This document shows, in pieces, positions 23,752-33,599 of a stretch of DNA of 64,000 nucleotides. Made by a program: the position numbers and the translations under genes. How positions within the stretch are numbered: the stretch's first letter is position 1; every line of letters starts with the position of its first letter. The notes below the pieces were generated by a model that saw only the letters and a program-made list of their open reading frames with translations, was not told the DNA's origin and made no database searches. Source of the DNA: Parazoarcus communis (GTDB lineage: Bacteria; Pseudomonadota; Gammaproteobacteria; Burkholderiales; Rhodocyclaceae); NCBI RefSeq assembly GCF_003111645.1, contig NZ_CP022187.1, positions 3,286,001 through 3,350,000 on the forward strand, read 5' to 3'.

Positions 23752-25896
23752 ATGTTCAAGAGTCCTGTTGCAGCCGTCATCGGGCTGATCCTGTTGATCG
23801 CGTTGTTCCTTGCTACATCGCTGGTGTACCGCGACGAGTCCGAACCCGTCTTGAGCAATGACGCGGCTCCTGCCGCAATCGATGTGCTGCGTTTCGGACA
23901 CAACATTCCCGAAGACAGTGCCTTGCATCAGGCGGCGGCGCGCTTTGCAGCGCTTGTTGCCGAGCGAAGCGGCGGACAGCTGCAGGTGGAGGTCTTTCCC
24001 GCCCAGCAGCTCGGCACCGACGATCAGATGCTGGAGATGGCGCGTCGTGGCGAACTCGACATCCTGCTGACCCCGACAGCCAAGGTGAGCGTGTCCTTGC
24101 CGGCCCTGCAGTACGCAGACCTGCCATTCTATTTTCCTGCGCGTGAAGACCTGTACGACATGCTCGACGGCGAGCCTGGTCGAATTCTGCTCGGGAAGTT
24201 GCGCGACATTGATCTGATCGGCGTCACCTTCTGGGAAAACGGATTCAAGCATTTCACTGCAAACAGGCCGCTGCGCAGCCCTGCCGATTTTGAAGGCATG
24301 AATATCCGAATCATGAAGAGCCGCCTGCTGATGGAACAGTTCCATGCCTTCGGGGCGCATTCGATTCCGATCGACTTTCATGCGACCCGCCAGGCGCTGG
24401 CCGATCAGGCTGTGGATGGCCAGGAGAATCCCCTGGTGGCGATCGTCAGCATGGGCCTGCACGATGTGCAGTCGCACCTGACCTTGAGCAGCCACGGGTA
24501 TCTGGGATACATCTTCATGATCAGTGCGCAGGTGTTTGACCGCCTGTCCGCAAGCGAACAGGCGCTGTTGATCGACACCGCGCGCGAGTTGACGCCCTGG
24601 GAGCGCGCCGAAACCCATCGACGCGAGGAGGCGCTGCTCGAGACCATTCGGCTGTCGGGTGTCTCGATCCACCAGCTGACCGCACAGGAGCGTGCACAGT
24701 TTGCGGCTGCGACCGAGCACATTCCGGGCATTTTCGAGGAGGTGATCGGCGCCGATGTGCTGTCCCTGTCCGAGGAGCTGCTCGATCGCAAGTATGGTCG
24801 CGGTGATGAAATTGTGGTTGGGCTGGATGCCGATCTCTCGCAGGAGTGTCGCAGCGCCGGTCTGGGCTTCAGGCGCGGGGCGGCATTGGCGATCGACGAG
24901 ATCAACGCTGCCGGCGGCGTGCTGGGCAGGAAGCTGAAACTGATTGCACGCGATCACAAGGGTTTGCCAAGCCTGGGCGTGAGCGACATGGAATATTTCG
25001 CTTCCCGTCCGGATGTAGTCGGTGTGCTTGGCGGCGTGCAGGCCAGCGTCGCGGTGGCACAAGGCGATGTCGTGCGCCGCGCCGGCTTGCCCTTCGTCGT
25101 GCCCTGGGCGGCTGCCGAGGAGGTGATTGCCCAGGATCGCGCGGGCGATCCGGTATTTCGCGTGTCTGCTTCCGATACGCTGGTTGCACCTTTCGTGATT
25201 GAGCACGTACTGCGCCATGGCAAGCGGCCGGCCATTCTGTTCGAGAACTCATTGTGGGGACGCGGCAACCTTGAGTCGATGCGCGCGCAGCTCAAGCAGC
25301 GGGGACTCGATTTCGTGGTGGCAGAGAGTTTCAATCGCGGAGAGACCAATTTCGAGCTGGAGCTGTCCCGGGTGGAACAGGGGGGCGCAGACGTGCTGAT
25401 GATGATCGCTGCGCCCGATGAGGGAGGGCGGATCGTGAAGCGCCTGGCCGAGCGTGGCATGCTGACGCGCGTCGTGTCGCACTGGGGCATCAGCTGCGGC
25501 GATTTCTGGGGCGACAACAGCGATGCTTTGGCAAAGGTGGATCTCAGCTTCTTCCAGACCTTCACCTTTATCGGCAACAGCCGAGCCGCAAGCCGGGCGC
25601 TGGAGCAGCGCTACCGTGCCCGTTACGCGCTGGACCGGAACCAGGATGTTCCGGTGCCGCAGGCTGTTGCGCAGGCGTATGACAGCGTGCATCTGCTCGC
25701 GCTGGCAGTTCAGCAGGCAGGGACGACCGAGCATGCCGCGGTGCAACGCGCACTCGAATCCCTGCCACCCTTCGAGGGCGCGGTGCGACGGTATGCGCCG
25801 GCCTTCTCGCCCCGGCGCCACGACGCAATGGGGGTTGAGAACTTTCATATGGCACGTTACGCGAGCAATGGTGCAATCGTGCGTGCCGAGCACTGA
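23752..25896 (+). CDS. DctP-family/leucine-binding-family double periplasmic binding protein
   Basis: A 714-residue protein with a hydrophobic N-terminal segment (residues about 7-26) that serves as signal peptide or membrane anchor. Residues about 42-335 match the TRAP DctP fold (LRFGHNIPEDSALHQAA, EVFPAQQLGTDDQMLEM, NIRIMKSRLLMEQFHAFGA). Residues about 352-700 match the Peripla_BP_6 leucine/branched-chain binding fold (IVVGLDADLSQECRSAGLGFRRGAALAIDEINAAGGVLGRKL is its start). No transporter genes adjoin; instead a hybrid kinase starts 17 bases downstream. It is therefore likely a soluble or anchored two-ligand sensor for that kinase. The ATG at 23752 has GGAG upstream. Confidence 0.85.
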   Translation: MFKSPVAAVIGLILLIALFLATSLVYRDESEPVLSNDAAPAAIDVLRFGHNIPEDSALHQAAARFAALVAERSGGQLQVEVFPAQQLGTDDQMLEMARRGELDILLTPTAKVSVSLPALQYADLPFYFPAREDLYDMLDGEPGRILLGKLRDIDLIGVTFWENGFKHFTANRPLRSPADFEGMNIRIMKSRLLMEQFHAFGAHSIPIDFHATRQALADQAVDGQENPLVAIVSMGLHDVQSHLTLSSHGYLGYIFMISAQVFDRLSASEQALLIDTARELTPWERAETHRREEALLETIRLSGVSIHQLTAQERAQFAAATEHIPGIFEEVIGADVLSLSEELLDRKYGRGDEIVVGLDADLSQECRSAGLGFRRGAALAIDEINAAGGVLGRKLKLIARDHKGLPSLGVSDMEYFASRPDVVGVLGGVQASVAVAQGDVVRRAGLPFVVPWAAAEEVIAQDRAGDPVFRVSASDTLVAPFVIEHVLRHGKRPAILFENSLWGRGNLESMRAQLKQRGLDFVVAESFNRGETNFELELSRVEQGGADVLMMIAAPDEGGRIVKRLAERGMLTRVVSHWGISCGDFWGDNSDALAKVDLSFFQTFTFIGNSRAASRALEQRYRARYALDRNQDVPVPQAVAQAYDSVHLLALAVQQAGTTEHAAVQRALESLPPFEGAVRRYAPAFSPRRHDAMGVENFHMARYASNGAIVRAEH

Positions 25897-25913
25897 TCCG
25901 GACACACGCCGCG

Positions 25914-28900
25914 ATGGATACTGAACGTTCCGCTTCGTCTTCCGGCGCGCACCACGGGCGCAGTCTCAAGCGCCGTCTGGTGCTGCAGGTTGCTGGCTTC
26001 GTGGCTGCGACCATGATTCTGGCGACCGCGCTCGTCGCGGTGCTGCTCGACGGCAACATCGAGCATCAGATGCAGCAAACGCTCCAGGGCGCGGGAAGGT
26101 CGACGCAGGCACTGCTGGAGCAGCGGATCGCGTATCTGGTCGAGAACACTGAGCGCCTTGCCGACAACCAGCTCGTCGTCAACGGCCTCGTCGATGCGCA
26201 GGGGCGCAGCACCTACCTGCCGAAGCTGACGGAAAACTTTGCCGAAGGGCGCGATGTAGCGGTGTTTTCGCTGGTCGATTTCGACGGCCGGCCGGTGTTC
26301 CAGACCGATAGCGGCGTCGTCGATTACAACGCCTCGCGCGAATTGCGCAGCGCGCTGGCGCTCGGAACCCGGGCCCTGTTCATACGGCCGGAAGCCGACC
26401 GTCTGGTGGTGGCCATACCCATCTACTTCTACAAGACCGTGCAGGGTGCAGTTGTCGTCGAGTTCGATCTTGGCGCAATCGGCAGGCGCAATCAGGTCGA
26501 CCTTCCACAAGCGTATTTTCGTCTGATTGATGGTGAGCGTGAGCTGATCGCATTCAATCACGTTGAAGGCCCGTCCTACATCAGCCAGCGCTTCCGGCCC
26601 GACGCACGGACTCCCCTGCTGCGTGACCTTGGGCTGGAGGTTGAGGTCGGTGTGCCCGAATCCGTCCGCAACACGGCGGTCTGGGCGGTCACGCAGCGCC
26701 TGTTGCTGCTGGGGGGCGTGCTGACCCTGATCGCGGTCTTTGTCTCGGCGTGGATCGGAAACTCCATCGCGCGTCCGATTCTTGAGCTCTACCGGCGCGT
26801 GACCTCCAACGAAGCGGCTGAGGCGCTTGGCGCTCCGCTGGGCACGGGTGACGAGCTCGAGGCGCTGGCGCGCGGATTTGCCGAACGCACTGCCGAACTG
26901 AGCAAGATACAGGGCGAACTCGAGACGAGAGTCGTCGAGCGCACGGCAGAGCTGTCGGCTACGACCGAGGCACTTTCCGAGAGCAGGACCATCCTCGAGC
27001 GCGCGCAGGAGATGACGCATCTGGGGAGCTGGGTGTGGACGCGCAAGGACGACCGGCAGCAGTGGTCGGAAGAGCTGTTTCGCATTTTCGGCTTCGAACC
27101 GGACGCAGTCGCACCGACCTGGGCGCGCTTTCTGGATGCGGTGGATCCGGACGACAGGAAGAGGGTGCGTTCAGCGCTCGAGAGCGCGTGGCACGATCCG
27201 TCACGACGGCTGCAGTTCGAACACCGGATCGTGCAGGTGGGGACGGGCGGGCGCCGGTATGTCGAACAGATCGTACAGGTCGTGTCCGACGATGCTGGCC
27301 GGCCCGTTCGCATGCTGGGTGCGATGCTCGATATCACGGCCCGCAAGGAGGGTGAAATCGAGCTCGAGAAGGCCCGGCAGGCGGCAGATGCGGCGAATGA
27401 GGCCAAGTCCGACTTCCTGGCCAACATGAGCCATGAGATCCGTACTCCGCTGAATGTCGTCACCGGCATGGTGCATCTGGTGCTCGAGTCCGAGCTCACG
27501 CCGCGCCAGCGCAACTATCTGGTCAGGGTGCAGCGTTCTGCAGGGTCGCTGCTGGGGCTGATCAATGACATTCTCGACTTTTCCAAGATCGAGGCACGCA
27601 GGCTGGAGCTCGAGGAAGTGCCGTTCAGTCTGCAGGATGTGCTCACCGATTTTGCCAACGTGGTGGGCCTCAAGGCCGAGCAGAAGGGCCTGGAACTGCT
27701 GCTGGACGTTCGGCCCGATGTGCCGCAGCAGCTTGCTGGCGATCCGCTGCGAATTGGCCAGGTGCTCACCAATCTGGGCTACAACGCGGTGAAATTCACC
27801 GAGTCTGGCGAGGTCGTGCTCAAGGTTGAGGTGCTATCCCGTGAGCCCGGGCTGCCTGAAGCCGGCGACACCGGCGTCGCAGCGCACGCGCAGAGGGCAA
27901 CATTCAGGTTTTCCGTCCGCGACACCGGGATTGGCATCAGCCCGGCGCAGCAGCTCCAGCTCTTCAAGCACTTTACGCAGGCTGACACCTCCACGACACG
28001 CCGCTTTGGCGGAACCGGGCTGGGCCTGGCGATCTCGAAGAACCTGGTCGAGATGATGGGTGGGCATATCGGTGTGCACAGCGTGGAAGGGCAGGGCAGT
28101 GAGTTCCACTTCACGATCTCGCTGCCCTGCCGGGCCGATGCCGTGGATGAGCGCTTGCAGCCGGTCGACGACCTCAAGGGCATGCGCGTGCTGATCGTCG
28201 ATGACAACAGCAGTGCGCGGGATATTCTGAGCGCCATGCTTACGCTGCTGAGCTTCAGGGTTCGCACCGCCGCAAGCGGCAAACAGGCCCTTGCCGAGAT
28301 CGACGCCGCGTGCCGGGATGGCACGCCGTATGGTCTGGTACTCATGGACTGGGTGATGCCCGGCATGGATGGGCTGGAATGTACGCGCCGTATCCGTGCC
28401 GAATGGCCTCATGCGCAGCAGCCAAAAGTGATCATGGTCACCGCGCGTGATCCTGGCGAAGTGCCGGCGGACGCCGCAGCGGACGAGGTGATCGCAAAGC
28501 CGGTGACGCCGTCGTCGCTGCTTGACGCCATTCAGCGTGTCCACGGGTACAAGGTGCCGCTGCGCGCCCATCGGGCGATGCGTGATGCCGAGAACAGGGC
28601 GGTGATCGAACGTCTGCGCGGCGCGCATGTGCTGGTGGTGGAAGACAATGAGCTCAACCAGGAGCTTGCAACCGATCTCCTGACCAACGCGCGGATTTCC
28701 ACCCGCATCGCCAACAATGGGCGCGAGGCGCTGGATTGGCTGGGGCGTGAAGCGTTCGATGGCGTGCTGATGGATCTGCAAATGCCGGTGATGGATGGTT
28801 TCCAGGCGACTCGGGCGATTCGCTCGGACCCGCGATGGAAGGACTTGCCTGTCATTGCGATGACGGCGGATGTCATGGCAGGCGATCGCGAGAAGGCGAT

Positions 28901-29663
28901 TGGCGTGGGGATGAACGACCAGATCGACAAGCCGCTCGATGTGGCCAAGATGTTCATGACGATGGCCAGGTGGATTCATCCGCAGGTTCGCGTCGGTGCG
29001 GGGATGGATGTCAGGCCTGGCGGCGAGGTGCGCGAAGCCTTTCCGGTGAACCTGCCTGGCATTGATGCGGCGGCGGGCCTGGCCGTGTCGAATGGCGACG
29101 AGCGCACGTACCGCAAACTGCTGCGGCTTTTCCTGCAGGGGCAGCAAGACTTCGTTGCGCGATTCCGCGCTGCGCTCGCCGACAAGGACCCTGCGACGGC
29201 AACGCGCCTGGCCCATTCCCTGAAGAGTGTGTCGGCCTCAATCGGCGCGACCGTGCTCGCAGCCGATGCGACGACGCTCGAGATGGCCTGCAGGCATGCA
29301 GCGCAGCGGGATCGCATCGAACGCTGTGTTGGCGCGGTCGAGCGCACGCTGTCGGAAGTCCTCGATGGCCTGGGCCGGCTTGAGCCGGTGCCGGATGCCC
29401 CCGCAGCGCCGTTGGACCGGGACGCGCTGCAGGTGCATCTTGACCGCTTGCGTCAGCTGCTGGCGACCAGCAATACCGATGCGGTCGAAGAGCTGGATGC
29501 GTTGCAGGCGGGGCTCGGATCCGGCATTGGGCCTCTGGCGCGACTGGACGAGTGCGTTCGGGCGTTCGACTTTGAAAGCGCCTTGCCCGTACTCGACGAA
29601 CTGGCCGATGCCCTGGATCACCGATTCGGGTTACGCTATCAGGTCACGTTGAAAAGCACATGA
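25914..29663 (+). CDS. Hybrid sensor histidine kinase (PAS, HisKA, HATPase, two REC, HPT)
   Basis: A 1249-residue membrane kinase. TM1 is about 23-45, a periplasmic domain about 46-260, TM2 about 264-284, a HAMP-like/coiled-coil region to about 355, PAS about 367-480, HisKA with H507 in NMSHEIRTPLN, HATPase with DTGIGIS (D670) and GGTGLGLAI, REC1 (acceptor D812), REC2 (D954) and an HPT domain with H1101 in RLAHSLKS. The full phosphorelay is intact. The layout resembles BarA/EvgS-type kinases. Gene order suggests the double binding protein is its periplasmic input and the HD-GYP protein its output. Confidence 0.93.
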   Translation: MDTERSASSSGAHHGRSLKRRLVLQVAGFVAATMILATALVAVLLDGNIEHQMQQTLQGAGRSTQALLEQRIAYLVENTERLADNQLVVNGLVDAQGRSTYLPKLTENFAEGRDVAVFSLVDFDGRPVFQTDSGVVDYNASRELRSALALGTRALFIRPEADRLVVAIPIYFYKTVQGAVVVEFDLGAIGRRNQVDLPQAYFRLIDGERELIAFNHVEGPSYISQRFRPDARTPLLRDLGLEVEVGVPESVRNTAVWAVTQRLLLLGGVLTLIAVFVSAWIGNSIARPILELYRRVTSNEAAEALGAPLGTGDELEALARGFAERTAELSKIQGELETRVVERTAELSATTEALSESRTILERAQEMTHLGSWVWTRKDDRQQWSEELFRIFGFEPDAVAPTWARFLDAVDPDDRKRVRSALESAWHDPSRRLQFEHRIVQVGTGGRRYVEQIVQVVSDDAGRPVRMLGAMLDITARKEGEIELEKARQAADAANEAKSDFLANMSHEIRTPLNVVTGMVHLVLESELTPRQRNYLVRVQRSAGSLLGLINDILDFSKIEARRLELEEVPFSLQDVLTDFANVVGLKAEQKGLELLLDVRPDVPQQLAGDPLRIGQVLTNLGYNAVKFTESGEVVLKVEVLSREPGLPEAGDTGVAAHAQRATFRFSVRDTGIGISPAQQLQLFKHFTQADTSTTRRFGGTGLGLAISKNLVEMMGGHIGVHSVEGQGSEFHFTISLPCRADAVDERLQPVDDLKGMRVLIVDDNSSARDILSAMLTLLSFRVRTAASGKQALAEIDAACRDGTPYGLVLMDWVMPGMDGLECTRRIRAEWPHAQQPKVIMVTARDPGEVPADAAADEVIAKPVTPSSLLDAIQRVHGYKVPLRAHRAMRDAENRAVIERLRGAHVLVVEDNELNQELATDLLTNARISTRIANNGREALDWLGREAFDGVLMDLQMPVMDGFQATRAIRSDPRWKDLPVIAMTADVMAGDREKAIGVGMNDQIDKPLDVAKMFMTMARWIHPQVRVGAGMDVRPGGEVREAFPVNLPGIDAAAGLAVSNGDERTYRKLLRLFLQGQQDFVARFRAALADKDPATATRLAHSLKSVSASIGATVLAADATTLEMACRHAAQRDRIERCVGAVERTLSEVLDGLGRLEPVPDAPAAPLDRDALQVHLDRLRQLLATSNTDAVEELDALQAGLGSGIGPLARLDECVRAFDFESALPVLDELADALDHRFGLRYQVTLKST

Positions 29664-29664
29664 A

Positions 29665-30753
29665 ATGACCATCGAATGCACGGACAAGCAGAGCGTTCTG
29701 GTTGTTGACGACACCCCGGAGAACATCGAACTGCTGCGCCAGTTGCTGCGCGCGGATTACGTCGTGCACGCCGCCGTGTCGGGCAGGAAAGGGCTGGAGA
29801 TCGCCCATGCCTCGCCCCAGCCGGACATCATTCTGCTGGATGTCATGATGCCGGACATGGACGGGTACGAGGTCTGCCGCAGACTTAAAAGTGATTCGGC
29901 GACCGCGCACATTCCCGTGGTTTTCATTACCGCGCTCGATCAGACCGGCGACGAAGCCAATGGGCTCGCGCTGGGCGCGGTGGATTACATCCGCAAACCG
30001 TTCGAGCCGGTGGTGGTGAAAGCGCGGGTGCGCAACCACCTGGCGCTCAAGCGCTACGAACGGGGACTCGAAGCGCTCGTCCAGGCACGCACCGCAGAAC
30101 TGACCCTGACCCAGCAGGTCACGATCGAGGCCCTTGCAACGCTGGCTGAATACCGCGATTCGGAAACCGGCGGCCATATCAAGCGGACACAGCGCTATGT
30201 CCGGGTGCTTGCCGAGTACCTGAGCCAACTCGATGGCTATCGCACGTTCCTCGACGAGGAGACCATCGATCTGCTCTTTCGCTGCGCGCCCCTGCATGAT
30301 ATTGGCAAGGTCGCCGTGCGCGATGTGATCCTCCTTAAGCCGGGCGCGCTCACGCCCCCAGAGTTCGAGGAGATGAAGCAGCATGTCCTGTACGGCAGCA
30401 AGGCACTTGAGGTGGCCGAGGAGCGCCTCGGCACCAGTTCATTTCTGGGCCTTGCGCGCGAACTGATCCTGAGTCATCACGAGCGCTGGGATGGAACGGG
30501 CTACCCGCGCGGTCTGCAGGGTGAGCAGATACCCTTGCCGGGGCGTTTGATGGCGGTGGCCGATGTCTATGATGCATTGATCAGCCGACGGGTGTACAAG
30601 CCCGCTTTTACCCATGATCGTGCTGCGGAGATCATCAGGGACGGTCGGGGCAGGCATTTCGATCCGGCAATCGTGGATGCCTTCCTTGCCGTGGAAGACG
30701 CGTTCAAGCGCATTGCCAATGAGTTTTCCGACGACACATCAAACCCGGACTGA
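29665..30753 (+). CDS. Response regulator with HD-GYP phosphodiesterase domain (RpfG-like)
   Basis: A 362-residue protein. Residues 10-125 form a receiver with phospho-acceptor D59 in PDIILLDVMMPDMDG. Residues about 155-345 form an HD-GYP domain with the metal ligands H211-D212 in LHDIGK, HHERWDGTGYPRGL (HHExxDGTGYP) and the ADVYDALIS segment, so c-di-GMP hydrolysis is expected. It starts one base after the kinase stop, the tightest link in this unit. Phosphorylation by the hybrid kinase should switch its activity and lower c-di-GMP. No ribosome site other than weak AAAAG is visible, fitting translational coupling. Confidence 0.93.
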   Translation: MTIECTDKQSVLVVDDTPENIELLRQLLRADYVVHAAVSGRKGLEIAHASPQPDIILLDVMMPDMDGYEVCRRLKSDSATAHIPVVFITALDQTGDEANGLALGAVDYIRKPFEPVVVKARVRNHLALKRYERGLEALVQARTAELTLTQQVTIEALATLAEYRDSETGGHIKRTQRYVRVLAEYLSQLDGYRTFLDEETIDLLFRCAPLHDIGKVAVRDVILLKPGALTPPEFEEMKQHVLYGSKALEVAEERLGTSSFLGLARELILSHHERWDGTGYPRGLQGEQIPLPGRLMAVADVYDALISRRVYKPAFTHDRAAEIIRDGRGRHFDPAIVDAFLAVEDAFKRIANEFSDDTSNPD

Positions 30754-30921
30754 GCATACGACAGCGCTGCACGAAGTTGCGGAACCCGTCTCGTCACGAA
30801 GCATAAAACCATGTTTAAAAATGGTTATTTCGTGGAACATGGGATGCAGGTGCTAGGTTTTTGCGGTACGAAAGCGTAGAATCTCGCCCCTTCCCAAAAG
30901 GTTTACTGCGCGGAGCGCGCC

Positions 30922-32832
30922 ATGCTCTATCCCACCCGTTTCGATGTCATCGTGGTCGGCGGCGGTCACGCCGGGACCGAGGCTGCCCTGGCGGCAGCGC
31001 GCATGGGCGCGCAGACGCTGCTCCTCACCCACAACATCGAGACCCTGGGGGCGATGAGCTGCAACCCGTCGATCGGCGGCATCGGCAAGGGCCATCTGGT
31101 CAAGGAAGTCGATGCGCTCGGCGGTGTGATGGCGCAGGCCACCGACGAGGGCGGCATTCAGTTCCGCATCCTCAATGCCTCCAAGGGGCCGGCGGTGCGC
31201 GCGACCCGCGCCCAGGCCGACCGTGTGCTGTACAAGGCGGCGATCCGCAAGCGGCTGGAAAACCAGCCCAATCTGATGCTGTTCCAGCAGGCGGTGGATG
31301 ATCTCACCGTGGTCGGCGACCGCGTCACCGGCGTCGTCACCCAGATCGGCCTGCGTTTCGAGGCCCCCACCGTGGTGCTGACCGCCGGCACCTTCCTCAA
31401 CGGCCTGATCCATGTCGGCATGCAGCACTATTCGGCCGGCCGTGCGGGCGACCCCCCGGCGGTGTCGCTCGGCCAGCGCCTCAAGGAGCTCGCGCTGCCG
31501 CAGGGCCGCCTCAAGACCGGCACCCCGCCACGGCTCGATGCACGGACCATCGATTTCTCGGTGATGAGCGAGCAGCCGGGCGACAACCCCGAGCCTGTGT
31601 TCAGTTTCCTCGGCTCGGTCAGCCAGCATCCGGCGCAGTTGCCGTGCTGGATGACCAGCACCAACGCCCGCACCCACGACATCATCCGCGCCAATCTCGA
31701 CCGCTCGCCGATGTATTCCGGCGTGATCGAGGGCGTGGGGCCGCGCTACTGCCCGTCGATCGAGGACAAGATCCACCGCTTCGCCGACAAGGACAGCCAC
31801 AACATCTTCCTCGAGCCGGAAGGACTGACGACGCACGAGATCTACCCCAACGGGATTTCGACCTCGCTGCCTTTCGACGTGCAGCTCGACATCGTGCGCA
31901 GCATCCGCGGGCTGGAGAATGCAAACATCCTGCGTCCGGGCTATGCGATCGAATACGACTACTTCGATCCGCGCAACCTCAAGAGCAGTCTCGAGACCAA
32001 GTCCATCGGCGGGCTCTTCTTCGCCGGTCAGATCAACGGCACCACCGGCTATGAAGAAGCCGCGGCGCAGGGCTTGCTGGCCGGTGCCAATGCGGCGCTG
32101 CAGGTGCAGGGGCGCGAGCCCTGGTGCCCGCGTCGCGACGAGGCCTACCTCGGCGTGCTGGTCGACGATCTCATCACGCGGGGTGTGGCCGAGCCGTACC
32201 GGATGTTCACCTCGCGCGCCGAGTACCGCCTCAAGCTGCGCGAAGACAATGCCGATCTGCGCCTCACCGAACGGGGCCGCGAGCTTGGCCTGGTCGATGA
32301 TGTGCGCTGGGCGGCCTTCTGCGCCAAGCGCGAGGCGATCGAGCGCGAATCCGCCCGCCTCAAGTCGAGCTGGGCGCGCCCGGATGCGATTCCGGCTGAA
32401 GACCAGATCCGCGTGTTCGGCAAGCCGCTCGAGCGCGAGTACCGCTACTTCGAACTGCTGCGCCGGCCCGAAACCAGCTATGCGGCCCTGATGAGCCTGC
32501 CGGGCGCGCCCGAGCAGCCGGAAGCCGATCTGCAGGTGGTCGAGCAGCTGGAGATTGCGGCCAAGTATCAGGGTTACATCGACCGCCAGGACGACGAGGT
32601 GGCGCGTCAGCTGCAGGCCGAGTCCACGCCGCTGCCGCCCACGCTCGATTACTCCGAGGTGCGGGGGCTGTCCAAGGAAGTGCAGCAGAAGCTCAACCTC
32701 AACAGACCTGAAACCATCGGCCAGGCCGGACGCATCCAGGGCATCACGCCGGCGGCGATTTCGCTGCTCCTGGTGTGGCTCAAGCGCCGCGATCTGGCTG
32801 CGCGTGCGGACGAAGGACGGAAGCTGGCATGA
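30922..32832 (+). CDS. mnmG: tRNA uridine-5-carboxymethylaminomethyl modification protein MnmG
   Basis: A 636-residue FAD enzyme (GidA). With MnmE it installs the carboxymethylaminomethyl group on U34 of tRNAs. The FAD loop is [22 protein letters not shown], and the [13 protein letters not shown] signature and the [17 protein letters not shown] segment are characteristic. The C-terminal helical domain binds MnmE. Length equals the family norm. It overlaps the rsmG start by ATGA. mnmG-rsmG-parA-parB is the order typical of the region near the bacterial chromosome origin. Confidence 0.97.
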   Translation: MLYPTRFDVIVVGGGHAGTEAALAAARMGAQTLLLTHNIETLGAMSCNPSIGGIGKGHLVKEVDALGGVMAQATDEGGIQFRILNASKGPAVRATRAQADRVLYKAAIRKRLENQPNLMLFQQAVDDLTVVGDRVTGVVTQIGLRFEAPTVVLTAGTFLNGLIHVGMQHYSAGRAGDPPAVSLGQRLKELALPQGRLKTGTPPRLDARTIDFSVMSEQPGDNPEPVFSFLGSVSQHPAQLPCWMTSTNARTHDIIRANLDRSPMYSGVIEGVGPRYCPSIEDKIHRFADKDSHNIFLEPEGLTTHEIYPNGISTSLPFDVQLDIVRSIRGLENANILRPGYAIEYDYFDPRNLKSSLETKSIGGLFFAGQINGTTGYEEAAAQGLLAGANAALQVQGREPWCPRRDEAYLGVLVDDLITRGVAEPYRMFTSRAEYRLKLREDNADLRLTERGRELGLVDDVRWAAFCAKREAIERESARLKSSWARPDAIPAEDQIRVFGKPLEREYRYFELLRRPETSYAALMSLPGAPEQPEADLQVVEQLEIAAKYQGYIDRQDDEVARQLQAESTPLPPTLDYSEVRGLSKEVQQKLNLNRPETIGQAGRIQGITPAAISLLLVWLKRRDLAARADEGRKLA

Positions 32833-33500
32833 GTGGCGCACTTGCTTCCCACGCCCGCGAACTGAACGAGGGCATCGCGGCGCTCGGCCTTGTGCTGCCG
32901 CAGGAAACCGTCGATCGCCTGCTCGCGTTCGGTGAGCTGCTGCTGAAGTGGAACAGGGTCTACAACCTCACTGCCTTGCGCGATCCGCGTGAAGTGATCA
33001 CCCATCACCTGCTAGATTCGCTCGCCGTGCTGCCCTGGGTGGGCGATCTGGGCAAGCTCGCCGACATCGGTTCCGGCGGCGGCCTGCCCGGCATTCCGCT
33101 GGCCATCGTGCGCAGTGGACTGGTGGTGAGCTCGGTGGAAACGGTCAACAAGAAGGCGACGTTTCAGCAGCAGGCCAAGATCGAGCTCAAGCTGGGCAAC
33201 TTCAGCGTGATCAACGCGCGGGTCGAGCAGGTACAGCCCGATCGCCTGCCGGGCGGCGCGGCCGACGGCGTCATTTCGCGCGCCTTCTCCAGCCTGGCCG
33301 ATTTCGTCAATCTCGCCGGTCACCTGGTGGCCGAGGGTGGGGCGCTGTACGCGATGAAGGGCGTGCATCCGGCCGATGAGCTTGCCGTGCTGCCTGCCGG
33401 ATGGGCGCTGAGCGAGGTGCATCCACTCACGGTGCCGGGGCTGGATGCCGAGCGCCACCTGCTGATCATTCGCCGCAGTCCTGCAGGACATGCTGCTTAA
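32829..33500 (+). CDS. rsmG: 16S rRNA (guanine-N7)-methyltransferase RsmG
   Basis: A 223-residue SAM methyltransferase that methylates G527 of 16S rRNA (E. coli numbering). The SAM loop is [18 protein letters not shown], with [16 protein letters not shown] at the start and [13 protein letters not shown] later. The ATG at 32829 overlaps the mnmG stop, so translation is coupled. Length fits the family (about 205-225). Loss of this enzyme gives low-level streptomycin resistance in other bacteria. Confidence 0.96.
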   Translation: MSGALASHARELNEGIAALGLVLPQETVDRLLAFGELLLKWNRVYNLTALRDPREVITHHLLDSLAVLPWVGDLGKLADIGSGGGLPGIPLAIVRSGLVVSSVETVNKKATFQQQAKIELKLGNFSVINARVEQVQPDRLPGGAADGVISRAFSSLADFVNLAGHLVAEGGALYAMKGVHPADELAVLPAGWALSEVHPLTVPGLDAERHLLIIRRSPAGHAA

Positions 33501-33547
33501 ATTACGCCCGGCGCGCGTGCTGCGCTGCCGCATTGAACTACACTTGA

Positions 33548-33572
33548 GGACGCGCACACCGTGTGCGCGTCC
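33548..33572. promoter_or_regulatory. Perfect 12-bp inverted repeat upstream of parA
   Basis: GGACGCGCACAC (33548-33559), one base, then GTGTGCGCGTCC (33561-33572) form a perfect dyad ending 27 bases before the parA ATG. It could be an operator for ParA/ParB autoregulation or a structured leader. It lacks the T-run of a terminator. The function is inferred. Confidence 0.5.
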
Positions 33573-33599
33573 TGCAACCGGAAGCTTCTGAACTCGACC

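Noticed and set aside
30820-30842. parS- or DnaA-box-like sequence TTTCGTGGAACATG upstream of mnmG
   Set aside because: Only the right half matches parS (CGTGGAACA); the left half fails. No DnaA box (TTATNCACA) was found, so I do not call oriC.
30853-32841. Long open frame antisense to mnmG
   Set aside because: Mirror of codon bias in mnmG; the mnmG product is unmistakable and complete.
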